Shown in pieces: positions 24,868 to 33,287 of a stretch of DNA of 54,433 nucleotides. This DNA is from Puniceicoccales bacterium. Lineage in GTDB: Bacteria; Verrucomicrobiota; Verrucomicrobiia; Opitutales; LL51. Under the pieces are notes generated by a model that made no database searches, was not told where the DNA came from, and saw only the letters and a list, made by a program, of their open reading frames with translations. How positions within the stretch are numbered: position 1 is the stretch's first letter; every line of letters begins with the position of its first letter. The translations under genes were made by a program, and so were the position numbers. The stretch lies in NCBI GenBank assembly GCA_031257405.1, contig JAIROS010000010.1:8001-62433 (forward strand). The letters are read 5' to 3'.

Positions 24868-26373
24868 ATGGCGGAGCGCAGGGAGTACGGAGGTCCGGCG
24901 ATGGATCAGGTCATCGGTTTGTGTAAGCGGCGGGGGATTATTTTCCAGTCCTCCGAAATTTATAACGGCGTCGCCGGGTGCTTCGACTACGGTCCTTTGG
25001 GGGCGGAAATTAAAAAAAATATAAAAAATTCCTGGTGGCAAGACATGGTTCATCGCCGCAGCGATATCGTCGGCATCGACTGCTCGATCATTATGCATCC
25101 CGATGTTTGGAGGGCGTCGGGACATGTGGACGGCTTTTCCGACCCCCTCGTCGATTGTAAAATTTCTAAAATGCGTTACCGCGCCGACCAATTGTATTTC
25201 GCTCGGGTGGCGGTGAGCGGCGAGGTCATTGGCTACGTGTCCGTTTTGGAAGACGCCGGCATGCAATCCGCGGCCGAAAATCAGGCGCACGAATTGAAGC
25301 GGAAATTGTCGAAACAGGGCGAGTTGGAAGCCATTATTTTGCGGCCGTACACCGAGGCGACTCCCCAGGAATACGCGCTCATTCCGTCGCCGGCAACCGG
25401 AAAACCAGGGTCGCTAACCCCGCCGCGGGCCTTCAATTTAATGTTTCAGACGCACCTCGGAGCCGTCGTGGACGAGTCTTCGGTAGCCTATTTGCGCCCA
25501 GAAACGGCCCAGGGAATGTTTATTAATTTTAAAAATATTTTAAATACTTACCGCATTAAACCCCCCTTCGGGATCGCTCAGATGGGGCGATCCTTCCGCA
25601 ATGAGATCACGCCGCGGAATTTTATTTTCCGTTCGCGGGAGTTCGAACAAATGGAAATGGAATTTTTTATTCCCGATGACGCCGATTGGCAGGAGTGGCA
25701 TCAATACTGGGTAAATACGCGTTTTGAGTGGCTAAAGGGGATCGGGTTGCGTGGACATTTACTGGGACTCGACGTGCATCGTCCGGAAAAATTGTCCCAT
25801 TATTCGCGGGCGTGTACGGATATTACGTTCCATTATCCCTTTGGTGTGCAGGAATTGGAGGGAATTGCGGCGCGTGGGAATTTCGATTTGACGCAGCACC
25901 AGCGGGCGAGTGGGAAAAGTTTGGAGTACTTCGACGAGCGGCAGAATCGGAGTTATTTACCCCACGTCATTGAGCCGGCGATTGGCGTCGATCGCCTATT
26001 TTTAGCGGTATTATGTTCGGCGTACCACGAGGAGCAAGTCGAGGGCGAGGTGCGGGTAGTATTGGAGTTGCATCCGCGCATTGCGCCGGTCAAGGCAGCC
26101 GTGTTACCGCTGGTCAAGAATCGTCCGGAGGTAGTTAATTTGGCGAGAAATTTATATGAAAAATTATTAAAAATGCACTATGTGCAGTACGACAAAAGTG
26201 GGGCGATTGGTCGCCGCTATCGCCGCATGGATGAGATTGGCACGCCTTACTGCATTACGGTGGATTTCGATTCGTTGGAGAATGGAACGTTTACTGTGCG
26301 CGATCGCGATACGATGGAGCAGCACCGCCTCACGGAGAGCGAAATAATTGCTTTTTTGGCAGAAAAGTGTTAA
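24868..26373 (+). CDS. glyQS: glycyl-tRNA synthetase (single-chain, alpha2 type)
   Basis: This class II synthetase charges tRNA-Gly. It is the homodimeric alpha2 form, 501 aa, rather than the alpha2beta2 GlyQ/GlyS form. It has GIIFQSSEIYNGVAGCFDYGPLG near the N-terminus, motif 2 as GRSFRNEITPRNFIFRSREFEQMEMEFF in pieces, and motif 3 EPAIGVDRLFLAVL. The anticodon-binding domain occupies the last 110 residues (RIAPVKAAVLPLVKN). The start is ATG at 24868. Confidence 0.97.
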   Translation: MAERREYGGPAMDQVIGLCKRRGIIFQSSEIYNGVAGCFDYGPLGAEIKKNIKNSWWQDMVHRRSDIVGIDCSIIMHPDVWRASGHVDGFSDPLVDCKISKMRYRADQLYFARVAVSGEVIGYVSVLEDAGMQSAAENQAHELKRKLSKQGELEAIILRPYTEATPQEYALIPSPATGKPGSLTPPRAFNLMFQTHLGAVVDESSVAYLRPETAQGMFINFKNILNTYRIKPPFGIAQMGRSFRNEITPRNFIFRSREFEQMEMEFFIPDDADWQEWHQYWVNTRFEWLKGIGLRGHLLGLDVHRPEKLSHYSRACTDITFHYPFGVQELEGIAARGNFDLTQHQRASGKSLEYFDERQNRSYLPHVIEPAIGVDRLFLAVLCSAYHEEQVEGEVRVVLELHPRIAPVKAAVLPLVKNRPEVVNLARNLYEKLLKMHYVQYDKSGAIGRRYRRMDEIGTPYCITVDFDSLENGTFTVRDRDTMEQHRLTESEIIAFLAEKC

Positions 26374-26410
26374 TTTTTTATAAAAATATAGTTTTTTTTT
26401 TTTTTTTGAC

Positions 26411-26416
26411 TATAAT
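26411..26416 (+). promoter_or_regulatory. TATAAT seven nt before the ATG of the unknown gene
   Basis: A perfect TATAAT follows a 16-T tract (26392-26407), and only AAGGGGC separates it from the ATG at 26424. No good -35 is visible. AAGGGG could be a ribosome-binding site but is only one base from the ATG. Confidence 0.4.
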
Positions 26417-26423
26417 AAGGGGC

Positions 26424-27863
26424 ATGGGTACTCCTTCCGTTAATGGCTCTCCTTCTCCCGGGGTGGGGAATTGGGGGAGTATTTTTCCGGAGCGATCGGC
26501 TAAGTCTACAGGAGGTCCTTCGAAGTTTGAGCCAATACACGAAGGCAGAACTCCAGATGAGGCGGATAAGATAATCGAGAGGAATCGCCTGAAAAATTTT
26601 TCCCAAGCGTCTATAGAGACACGTACGACTGAGCCGGTAAAAAAGAATGCATTTTCGTCGATGATCTCCGGGATACAAACGAAATTTCGGACATGGCGTT
26701 CGAAAGTAGATGCGGAAAAGAAATTCGCGTTCATAGGTTCTGGAGAAGAAAAAAGTGAAGCCAAAACGGCAATGAAAATGGCTATTTTAAAGGATAAAAT
26801 AGAAAGAGGGCACTTAGATTTTGGAAGACTTCAGGAGCTAAAGGATGCAGGGAGCATTGCGGAGCCAGAATTTATAAAAGCAGCGATTTATTTATTTAAG
26901 GATCAGGCGAACGACGATAAAGGATTAATGGATATTTTGTGCGAAAAAGGTGTAATTGCAAAAAACAGCGATACTTATAATGAAGTTTTTGCGGACTGCC
27001 TCACCAATCCGAATTTAACAGACACGCCGCTTATAGCGCTGAAAATCCCAGATAATGCTTTAGGGTTTTTGAGTCCAGATAACGATCTCTGTACCAATCC
27101 CGATCCGAAATTTTGTCAAGCTGTTATGACTGCAAGTACTATCGAAGAAATGGCGGAAATTTTTGATCAGTTTGAAACTAAATTTCCAGAAGCAAAAAAA
27201 GGACAAGCAGGTGTTTATAAAGGTGCGGATATGTTTAAAAAAGATATTCATCGTGCAGGCGTGCATTTGGTAATTAATGAAAGAGAAACGTATATTTCAG
27301 GGGGAAGTTTAGGAGTTAATTTGTTCAAAATGTCAACAAAGGAAGCTTTTCAAGCAGTTTTAAATCGTCTTAAAAAATCAACGGAAGAAGGGGGAATGGG
27401 ATTAGAAGAAGCGCAGGCCCTCCATGTTCTTAAACAGCTTGCTGTAGCCTATCGTGGCCAAAATGGGCTCGCAGATCTTACGGGCGTGGTTGCTCCATTT
27501 CATGAACAGAGCAACTTTCAGATATCGGTCACTGATGTAAACAATCGTGAAAGTATAAAAAGCATCATGCATTTTGATGAACAATGTAATCTTATTGCAA
27601 AAGAAGAAAATCAAAGACCCTCTAGCATTAGAGATGTAAATTTAGACGGGAAAATTGTTTCCACCGGAATGCGTTTTAAATTTCCTGGAGATGACGAAGT
27701 GCGGACGGAATTGCCGGTCAGATCGGAAAGAAAAGAAACGGAAGATGGGACGATCCAATGGAGTTGTCCGTTTCGGGAAAATCCGCCGAGAAAAATTATT
27801 TTCTATGGGGGCTGTAGACCGCCACCACCGCCGCTAGTAACGCCGCCAACAGTAACATCGTAA
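26424..27863 (+). CDS. unknown AT-rich protein with interrupted proline-rich tail
   Basis: I do not recognise this gene. The 479-aa product is hydrophilic, with no signal peptide or membrane helix, and begins with a Ser/Pro/Gly-rich region (about residues 1-60). A middle helical-looking part follows (about 110-350). It ends in a proline run (CRPPPPPLVTPP). The DNA is richer in A/T and AGA/AAA/TTA codons than its neighbours, suggesting transfer or relaxed selection. The TAA at 27861 is followed in the same frame by 27 sense codons rich in Pro, Glu, Lys and Gln up to a TAA at 27945-27947. The tail therefore looks like a lost or read-through end. A secreted or host-interaction role is possible but unproven. 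Confidence 0.7.
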   Translation: MGTPSVNGSPSPGVGNWGSIFPERSAKSTGGPSKFEPIHEGRTPDEADKIIERNRLKNFSQASIETRTTEPVKKNAFSSMISGIQTKFRTWRSKVDAEKKFAFIGSGEEKSEAKTAMKMAILKDKIERGHLDFGRLQELKDAGSIAEPEFIKAAIYLFKDQANDDKGLMDILCEKGVIAKNSDTYNEVFADCLTNPNLTDTPLIALKIPDNALGFLSPDNDLCTNPDPKFCQAVMTASTIEEMAEIFDQFETKFPEAKKGQAGVYKGADMFKKDIHRAGVHLVINERETYISGGSLGVNLFKMSTKEAFQAVLNRLKKSTEEGGMGLEEAQALHVLKQLAVAYRGQNGLADLTGVVAPFHEQSNFQISVTDVNNRESIKSIMHFDEQCNLIAKEENQRPSSIRDVNLDGKIVSTGMRFKFPGDDEVRTELPVRSERKETEDGTIQWSCPFRENPPRKIIFYGGCRPPPPPLVTPPTVTS

Positions 27864-28002
27864 AATCCAAAAGCACTAAAGGTTCAAGAACCGCCAGAAG
27901 AGCCAAAGCAAGATCCGGAAGGTGACTCTCCTGAGCAATTTTTCTAAAAATTTTATATAAAATTGAAAATATTTCGCGGCGGGATGCTTCCGCGCTTTTG
28001 GG

Positions 28003-28030
28003 TTGAGGTTTGGCCGAGGGGCGTTAATAA
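28003..28030 (+). promoter_or_regulatory. candidate mutS promoter, -10 eight nt before ATG
   Basis: TTGAGG (28003-28008), a 16-nt spacer and TAATAA (28025-28030) precede the ATG at 28039 by eight bases. The -35 coincides with a TTG that would otherwise extend mutS by 12 residues. Confidence 0.4.
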
Positions 28031-28038
28031 ATGTTAGC

Positions 28039-30573
28039 ATGCCCGATAATTATTCCGTCGATACCCCCATGATGCGGCAGTACAGCGAGTTGAAAAAGTC
28101 AATTCCAGGCAATACTTTGCTCCTCTTCCGCCTCGGTGATTTTTACGAACTTTTTAATGAAGATGCCCAGATCGGTTCCAAAATCCTCGGCATTACCCTC
28201 ACCAAACGCCAGGATACCCCCATGGCCGGAATCCCCCACCACTCCGCCGATTCCTATATCGCGCGCCTCATCCGCGCCGGTTACAAGGTGGCGATCTGCG
28301 ACCAAACGGAGGTCGCTCGCCCAGGAAAAATCGTCAACCGCCAGATCTCAAAAATCCTTTCGCCCGGAACGCTAATTACAGAAAATTTACTTAACCCCAA
28401 GCACAATCAGTATTTATTGAGTCTCAAATGGTTTAAAACGGGGGTTGCGATGGCGTGGTTGGAGGTTTCGACTGGGGAGTTTCAGATTGCTGACGGCGCT
28501 GATTTGAACGAGTTGGCACATTTGTTTTTTGCGCTCGACCCGCGGGAAATCCTCATCGACGCCGCCGATAAAGAAAAAATAGAGCAGTTACCGACGCGTG
28601 ATCGGGAGGATTGGAGGGCGATTTTAGTCAATCGCGCGCTGACCGAACTCCCCTGTTATTACTTCGATCATGACCGGAATTTCGCATTATTACTGGAGAA
28701 TTTGAAGGTCAGCAATCTATTGGGTTACGGAATTGAGGCCGACGATCCGGCGATTGGGGTAGCCGGCGCGCTCATTTTGTACGTGTCGGATAATCTCCGC
28801 CAAAAGCCGAGTAATATTATTCAGATACGGAAATTTCGGCGGCAATATGCGGTGATTGTCGACCCCAACACGGTGCGGCATTTGGAGATTTTTCGGAACG
28901 GCAAGGGCGGCAGAGAGAATGCGCTACTGTCCGTTATTGACTACACGAAGACGGCGATGGGTTCCCGTTTACTGGAAAAAATGCTGATGGAGCCTTCGAT
29001 TAACAGGGCGGAAATTATAGGGCGCCACGACGTTGTGGGGGGATTTTTGGATCGGATGGAGGAGGTCGATTCGCTGAAAAAGTGCCTCGACCAAATCGCC
29101 GACATTCCACGCATACTGACGCGCATGGGTAACCACATCCGCAATCCGCGGGAGATCGGGTCGCTCCGCCATACACTGTCCCAATTGCCGGAAATCGTCA
29201 AAATATTGGAAAAATTTGAACTGCGAAAGATCGAGGAATTGGCTGAAAAAATCTGCTTATTTCCCGAATTATTGACATTTCTTGGCGGCGCATTAGCGGA
29301 AAATTTACCCAACGATATTGCGGATGGCGGCTATATTCGCGAAGGGTTTGATGGGCAGGTGGACCATTTCCGGAAGCTCGTCAACCACAGTAATGAGTGG
29401 CTTTGCGAGTTCGAGCGCAGCGAACAGCAGCGGACGGGCATTAGGAGTTTACGGGTCAAGTACAATGGGAATTTTGGTTATTTTATCGAGGTGACGAAAG
29501 CCAATCTCAACCTCGTCCCCGGCGATTACATCCGGCGCCAGACGACGGTCAGTAGCGAGCGATACATTACGGAGGCTTTGAGGCAGAAGGAACGCGAAAT
29601 TTTAACCGCCAGCGACCGCCTCGTCGAACGCGAACAAGACCTCCTGAAAACCATCGTTGGCCGCATTTTGGAAGAGAGCGCCTCGCTTTTTGAGCTAGGG
29701 GAGCGGCTAGCGGAAATCGACGTTTTAAGTGGTTGGGCGCAGTTAGCGAAGCAATGGGGGTACTGCAAGCCGGAAATTATCGACGACTGCGAAATCGATA
29801 TTCGGGAGGGGCGCCACCCCGTTATTGAAAAAATTATAAAAGAATCGGAAAATGCGTTAGCTGGGGTCCGCGATTTTATTGCCAATGACACCTATCTTTC
29901 GTCGGCGGAAGTGCAGGTTGCATTGATTACGGGGCCCAATATGGCCGGGAAATCGACTTACATTCGGCAGGTGGCGTTGATTGTAATTTTAGCGCAGATT
30001 GGCTGTTGGGTTCCGGCGAGGAGTTGTCGTTTAGGGCTTGTGGACCGCATTTTTTCGCGCATCGGCGCCAATGATGATCTCGCCAGCGGCACCTCGACGT
30101 TCATGGTTGAGATGAATGAAACGGCTAATATCCTCAATAATGCGACGGAGCGCAGTTTAATTATTTTGGACGAAGTGGGGCGCGGGACGAGTACGTACGA
30201 TGGGCTGAGTATTGCGTGGGCGATTGTGGAATTTTTGAGTGAGCACTGGCGTTTTGGGCCGCGGACGTTATTTGCAACCCATTACCACGAGTTAACGAAA
30301 TTAGCGAAGGATTTAAATCGCGTCAAGAATTTTCACGTTGTTGTCAAGGAGTGGAACGACGAGATTATTTTTTTACATTCGATTGAAGCGGGTGCGGCTG
30401 ACAAGTCCTACGGGATTCACGTTGCTCAGTTAGCGGGCATGCCTCCGTGGGTTATTCGGCGGGCGCAGGAAGTATTGGGGGCGTTGGAGTCGGACGATCC
30501 GCTTATTCAGCGTGTGTCGCAGAGGAGAAAAAAAATTCCTCCCGAGACAAATCAGCTGGACCTCGAAATTTAA
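28039..30573 (+). CDS. mutS: DNA mismatch repair protein MutS
   Basis: MutS recognises mismatches and small loops. The 844-aa protein has the mismatch-binding domain with GDFYELF (the Phe-x-Glu wedge) near residue 34, connector, lever and clamp domains, and the ATPase: GPNMAGKSTYIRQ, DEVGRGTSTYDG and ATHYHEL. The final 40 residues are a short C-terminal dimerisation tail. It is full length and all key residues are present. No mutL is in the window. The start is ATG at 28039. Confidence 0.97.
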   Translation: MPDNYSVDTPMMRQYSELKKSIPGNTLLLFRLGDFYELFNEDAQIGSKILGITLTKRQDTPMAGIPHHSADSYIARLIRAGYKVAICDQTEVARPGKIVNRQISKILSPGTLITENLLNPKHNQYLLSLKWFKTGVAMAWLEVSTGEFQIADGADLNELAHLFFALDPREILIDAADKEKIEQLPTRDREDWRAILVNRALTELPCYYFDHDRNFALLLENLKVSNLLGYGIEADDPAIGVAGALILYVSDNLRQKPSNIIQIRKFRRQYAVIVDPNTVRHLEIFRNGKGGRENALLSVIDYTKTAMGSRLLEKMLMEPSINRAEIIGRHDVVGGFLDRMEEVDSLKKCLDQIADIPRILTRMGNHIRNPREIGSLRHTLSQLPEIVKILEKFELRKIEELAEKICLFPELLTFLGGALAENLPNDIADGGYIREGFDGQVDHFRKLVNHSNEWLCEFERSEQQRTGIRSLRVKYNGNFGYFIEVTKANLNLVPGDYIRRQTTVSSERYITEALRQKEREILTASDRLVEREQDLLKTIVGRILEESASLFELGERLAEIDVLSGWAQLAKQWGYCKPEIIDDCEIDIREGRHPVIEKIIKESENALAGVRDFIANDTYLSSAEVQVALITGPNMAGKSTYIRQVALIVILAQIGCWVPARSCRLGLVDRIFSRIGANDDLASGTSTFMVEMNETANILNNATERSLIILDEVGRGTSTYDGLSIAWAIVEFLSEHWRFGPRTLFATHYHELTKLAKDLNRVKNFHVVVKEWNDEIIFLHSIEAGAADKSYGIHVAQLAGMPPWVIRRAQEVLGALESDDPLIQRVSQRRKKIPPETNQLDLEI

Positions 30574-30617
30574 TGGGTATTATTTGGCAATTTATGTTTA
30601 AAAAAAGCGAAAAAAGA

Positions 30618-30646
30618 TTGACAAACGGAGCATTTTATGCGATTCC
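30618..30646 (+). promoter_or_regulatory. possible dprA promoter
   Basis: A perfect -35 TTGACA (30618-30623) is followed after 17 nt by a weak -10 GATTCC (30641-30646), eight bases before the dprA ATG. The spacing matches other promoters here but the -10 is poor. Confidence 0.3.
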
Positions 30647-30654
30647 ATTAGCGC

Positions 30655-31779
30655 ATGGATACCGAAAAAGAGTGCGCGATGTGGATGGTTTTAAATGCAC
30701 TGCCGGAAATCGGTCCCGCCACTTTTCGGCGCCTAAAAGAACGTTTTGATGGAAAAATTCGCGATGTTTTTTCGGCTTCATTTGAGGAATTGGCGGTCGT
30801 CGGAGGGGTTTCGAACGCAGCAGCAAAATCTATCGCCAACTGGCGCAATCATTTCAATCTGGACCAAGAACAACGGCAACTCGCAGTAGCTCATGCGCAA
30901 TTTCTCTCCCAAAAAAATAAAAATTATCCCCCGTTACTCCGGGAAATTTACGACGCGCCGATCGGCCTCTACGCCAAGGGTGAGCTGGATTTGAGCCGCA
31001 ATCATTGCGTCGCCATCGTCGGTACGCGAAAGGCAACGCTCTACGGTTTAAAATTGGCTCGTGATTTTGCGCGGGAATTGGCGTCGATTGGGTGTACGGT
31101 GGTTAGCGGCATGGCATTGGGCATAGACAGTGCGGCGCACGAGGGGGCATTAGCGGCGGAAGGGCGGACGGTAGTGGTATTGGGGTCCGGCATCGACGTC
31201 ATTTACCCCAGGGAAAATAAAAAACTTTACACCCAAATCGCCGAAAGGGGGATGATTCTTTCCGAATTTCGGATGGGGCGCAAGGCCGATAGGATAACTT
31301 TTCCCATTCGCAACCGCATAATTGCGGGCATGTGTTCCCATTTAATCGTCATTGAAAGTGATGCCGGTGGGGGGAGTATGATTACGGCGAATATGGCGAA
31401 CGAGTATGGCCGGGTGGTGATGGCTGTACCGGGGCGAGTGGATCAGCAGTCGAGCAGGGGGTGTCACGCGTTAATTCGTCAGGGGGCGACGCTGGTAAGT
31501 TCCATGGATGATATTTTGGAGGAATTGCGGGGCAGTTATCAACAAAATTTAAATTTTGACACGCCAAAAACATTTGGTTTACAATGTGAGGCGTTAGCGG
31601 ATCCGGTGGAGCGGTGTATCATTGATTTTTTGAAATCGAATGGCGAGGCGTCGCTGGATGAAATTTCCGATGCGTTGGCCATACCGATGCACCATTTAGT
31701 TTCGCGGTTGCAGCTTTTGGAGTTGCGCCGATTTTTACAATGTGACCGCAACGGCCGTTATGTGTGTTACGAGGGCTAG
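30655..31779 (+). CDS. dprA: DNA-processing protein DprA
   Basis: DprA binds incoming single-stranded DNA and loads RecA during natural transformation. The 374-aa protein has a SAM-like N-terminal helical domain, the Rossmann fold (VGTRKATLYG, SGMALGIDSAAHEGAL, GSGIDVIYPRENKKL, RNRIIAGM) and a C-terminal winged-helix domain (about residues 320-374). Together with a prepilin peptidase, a pseudopilin and a secretin in this window it supports a DNA-uptake capability. The start is ATG at 30655. Confidence 0.95.
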   Translation: MDTEKECAMWMVLNALPEIGPATFRRLKERFDGKIRDVFSASFEELAVVGGVSNAAAKSIANWRNHFNLDQEQRQLAVAHAQFLSQKNKNYPPLLREIYDAPIGLYAKGELDLSRNHCVAIVGTRKATLYGLKLARDFARELASIGCTVVSGMALGIDSAAHEGALAAEGRTVVVLGSGIDVIYPRENKKLYTQIAERGMILSEFRMGRKADRITFPIRNRIIAGMCSHLIVIESDAGGGSMITANMANEYGRVVMAVPGRVDQQSSRGCHALIRQGATLVSSMDDILEELRGSYQQNLNFDTPKTFGLQCEALADPVERCIIDFLKSNGEASLDEISDALAIPMHHLVSRLQLLELRRFLQCDRNGRYVCYEG

Positions 31780-31931
31780 CGTTTGCCGATGGCGATGGCT
31801 GCCTATGAAAAATCTCCGGCGACGCCTTTGGTGCAATTTTACATAATTTTACAAAAATGGCGCAAAAAATTTACAATCTCGGTGCGCTTTTAAACGGTCA
31901 AATATTTTGGATTTAAATCTCATTTTTTCTA

Positions 31932-31958
31932 TTGACATCGGCGAAAAAAGTGTAATAT
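31932..31958 (+). promoter_or_regulatory. rpmG promoter
   Basis: A perfect TTGACA (31932-31937) and TAATAT (31953-31958), with a 15-nt spacer, lie 15 bases before the rpmG ATG. The spacer is short. Confidence 0.45.
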
Positions 31959-31973
31959 GCACGGGAAATTTCT

Positions 31974-32144
31974 ATGGCCAGGGAACATATTATTTTAGAG
32001 TGTACGGAGGCGCGAGCGGAGGGCAAACCGGTGTCGCGTTACATGTCGACGCGCAATAAAAAATTGCAAACGGAACGTGTCGAAAAGATGAAATATAACA
32101 AATTTCTTCGGCGACATACGCTCCATCGGGAGATTAAAAAGTAA
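31974..32144 (+). CDS. rpmG: 50S ribosomal protein L33
   Basis: A short gene of 56 codons. The product has the L33 pattern: [13 protein letters not shown] near the start, [10 protein letters not shown] in the middle and [12 protein letters not shown] at the end. It has a single Cys, so it is the zinc-independent form without CxxC pairs. GGGAAA precedes the ATG. ybeY begins eight bases after the stop. Confidence 0.92.
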   Translation: MAREHIILECTEARAEGKPVSRYMSTRNKKLQTERVEKMKYNKFLRRHTLHREIKK

Positions 32145-32152
32145 TTTTTACG

Positions 32153-32671
32153 GTGGGCGACTTGCGGGTTGTTGAGGTAAGCAATTATTGTCGGAGTATT
32201 TTTATTTCTGAAGCGAGTGTCGGGAATTTATTTCGGGCGCTAGATAGTTGTGGGCGGTTTTGCATTGCGGCGGGAAGCCTTTCTATTTCCTTTGTTTCGA
32301 AGAAAAAAATGAGGGAAATTCACGGGCGATTTCTCAGCGATTTTTCGCTGACGGATGTTATTACATTTAGGGGCGATCCGGATTTCGATTTTGCTGGCGA
32401 GATTGTTGTTTGTCCTTCGTACGCCCTGAGTCAAAGCCGCGTCTGGGGGACGACTTTTTCCAATGAAATAAAATTATATCTGGTCCACGGATATTTGCAC
32501 CTTTGCGGCCTCGGGGATAAAAACGAAGAAGAGGCGCGCGCGATGCGTTCTGGAGAAATATTTTGTTTAAATTTTTTAAAAAATTTCGATCTTAAAGTCA
32601 CTTTAAAGCCGCGAATCCGAAATATGCCTCGAACTAAACCCCGTCGAAGAAATATTTCAAACGCACAGTAA
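32153..32671 (+). CDS. ybeY: endoribonuclease YbeY, third metal ligand changed
   Basis: YbeY is a metal-dependent RNase for 16S rRNA 3'-end maturation and ribosome quality control. The 172-aa protein has the SLTDVITF-like core (DFSLTDVITF) and the catalytic loop HGYLHLCGLGD. The family motif is H-x3-H-x5-H; here the third position is Asp (HGYLHLCGLGD) instead of His. The last 30 residues are a basic extension. It begins with GTG at 32153, directly after rpmG. Asp can replace His as a metal ligand in related metalloprotease folds, so activity is not excluded. Confidence 0.85.
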   Translation: MGDLRVVEVSNYCRSIFISEASVGNLFRALDSCGRFCIAAGSLSISFVSKKKMREIHGRFLSDFSLTDVITFRGDPDFDFAGEIVVCPSYALSQSRVWGTTFSNEIKLYLVHGYLHLCGLGDKNEEEARAMRSGEIFCLNFLKNFDLKVTLKPRIRNMPRTKPRRRNISNAQ

Positions 32672-32724
32672 ATAGCACTTCCTTAGGCAAAAAACATGTT
32701 ATTTTTTCGCTGAGACCTGAAGAG

Positions 32725-32925
32725 CTACATATTTTCATACTTCACGCGCAACATATTGTTAAATACGGCGACTTTTTTGAGGCGGCGGCGTTTTTCGCAC
32801 GGCTTTTCGAAGTAACGTTTCGCGCGCACGTCACGCAACACCGACTCGCGGTCCAATTTTTTTTTCAGCCGACGCAACGCCTTATCGATCGACTCACCTT
32901 TCCTTAAAATTACATCAACGGACAT
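32725..32925 (-). CDS. rpsU: 30S ribosomal protein S21
   Basis: S21 is a small basic protein of the 30S platform. The 66-aa sequence has the family pattern VDVILRKGESIDKALRRLKKK, here quoted in part, then RAKRYFEKPCEKRRR. It is convergent with ybeY. Its 5' leader (32926 onward) is part of a duplicated segment shared with the pgi 3' region, and a TTGACA lies on the minus strand at about 32975. Confidence 0.94.
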   Translation of the reverse strand: MSVDVILRKGESIDKALRRLKKKLDRESVLRDVRAKRYFEKPCEKRRRLKKVAVFNNMLRVKYENM

Positions 32926-33090
32926 AAATCTACCCTAAAACGAGTCCCATGCTAATTGAAATTTAAGTTTGTCAAGCCAAAAATTGATACATATTCTGCT
33001 GGATTTTTGCTCCCTTAGTTCGTTTGGCGCGGCGGTTGGCGGCAAGGTGCTCCAAAGGCTTGAAAATCATCTCCCATCTCCCCCTAATGG
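32926..33090. repeat. partial tandem duplication, left copy (rpsU leader + pgi tail relic)
   Basis: Nearly the whole segment matches 33120-33287 at an offset of 194, including AAATCTACCCTAAAAC, AATTGAAATTTAA, TTGATACATATT and TTAGTTCGTTTGGCGCGGCGG. The right copy contains the last codons of pgi, so the left one is a decayed copy of that gene tail. The left copy serves as the rpsU 5' leader. Confidence 0.85.
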
Positions 33091-33119
33091 TTAATCATTG
33101 TTTTCACTAAAAAAAATGA

Positions 33120-33287
33120 AAATCTACCCTAAAACAAGCCCCATGTTAATTGAAATTTAAATTTGTCAAGCTAAAAATTGATACATATTTTGCTGAATTT
33201 TCACCCCCTTAGTTCGTTTGGCGCGGCGGTTGGCAGCCAGGTGCTCCAAAAGCTTGAAAATCGTCTCCAATCGATCGCTCCCAATGG
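33120..33287. repeat. partial tandem duplication, right copy (pgi 3' end)
   Basis: This is the partner of 32926-33090. It runs from the region downstream of pgi through the stop codon at 33166 into the last 40 codons. Confidence 0.85.

Noticed and set aside
31780-31930. Gene between dprA and rpmG
   Set aside because: No frame with coding-like composition; only AT-rich bases and the rpmG promoter.
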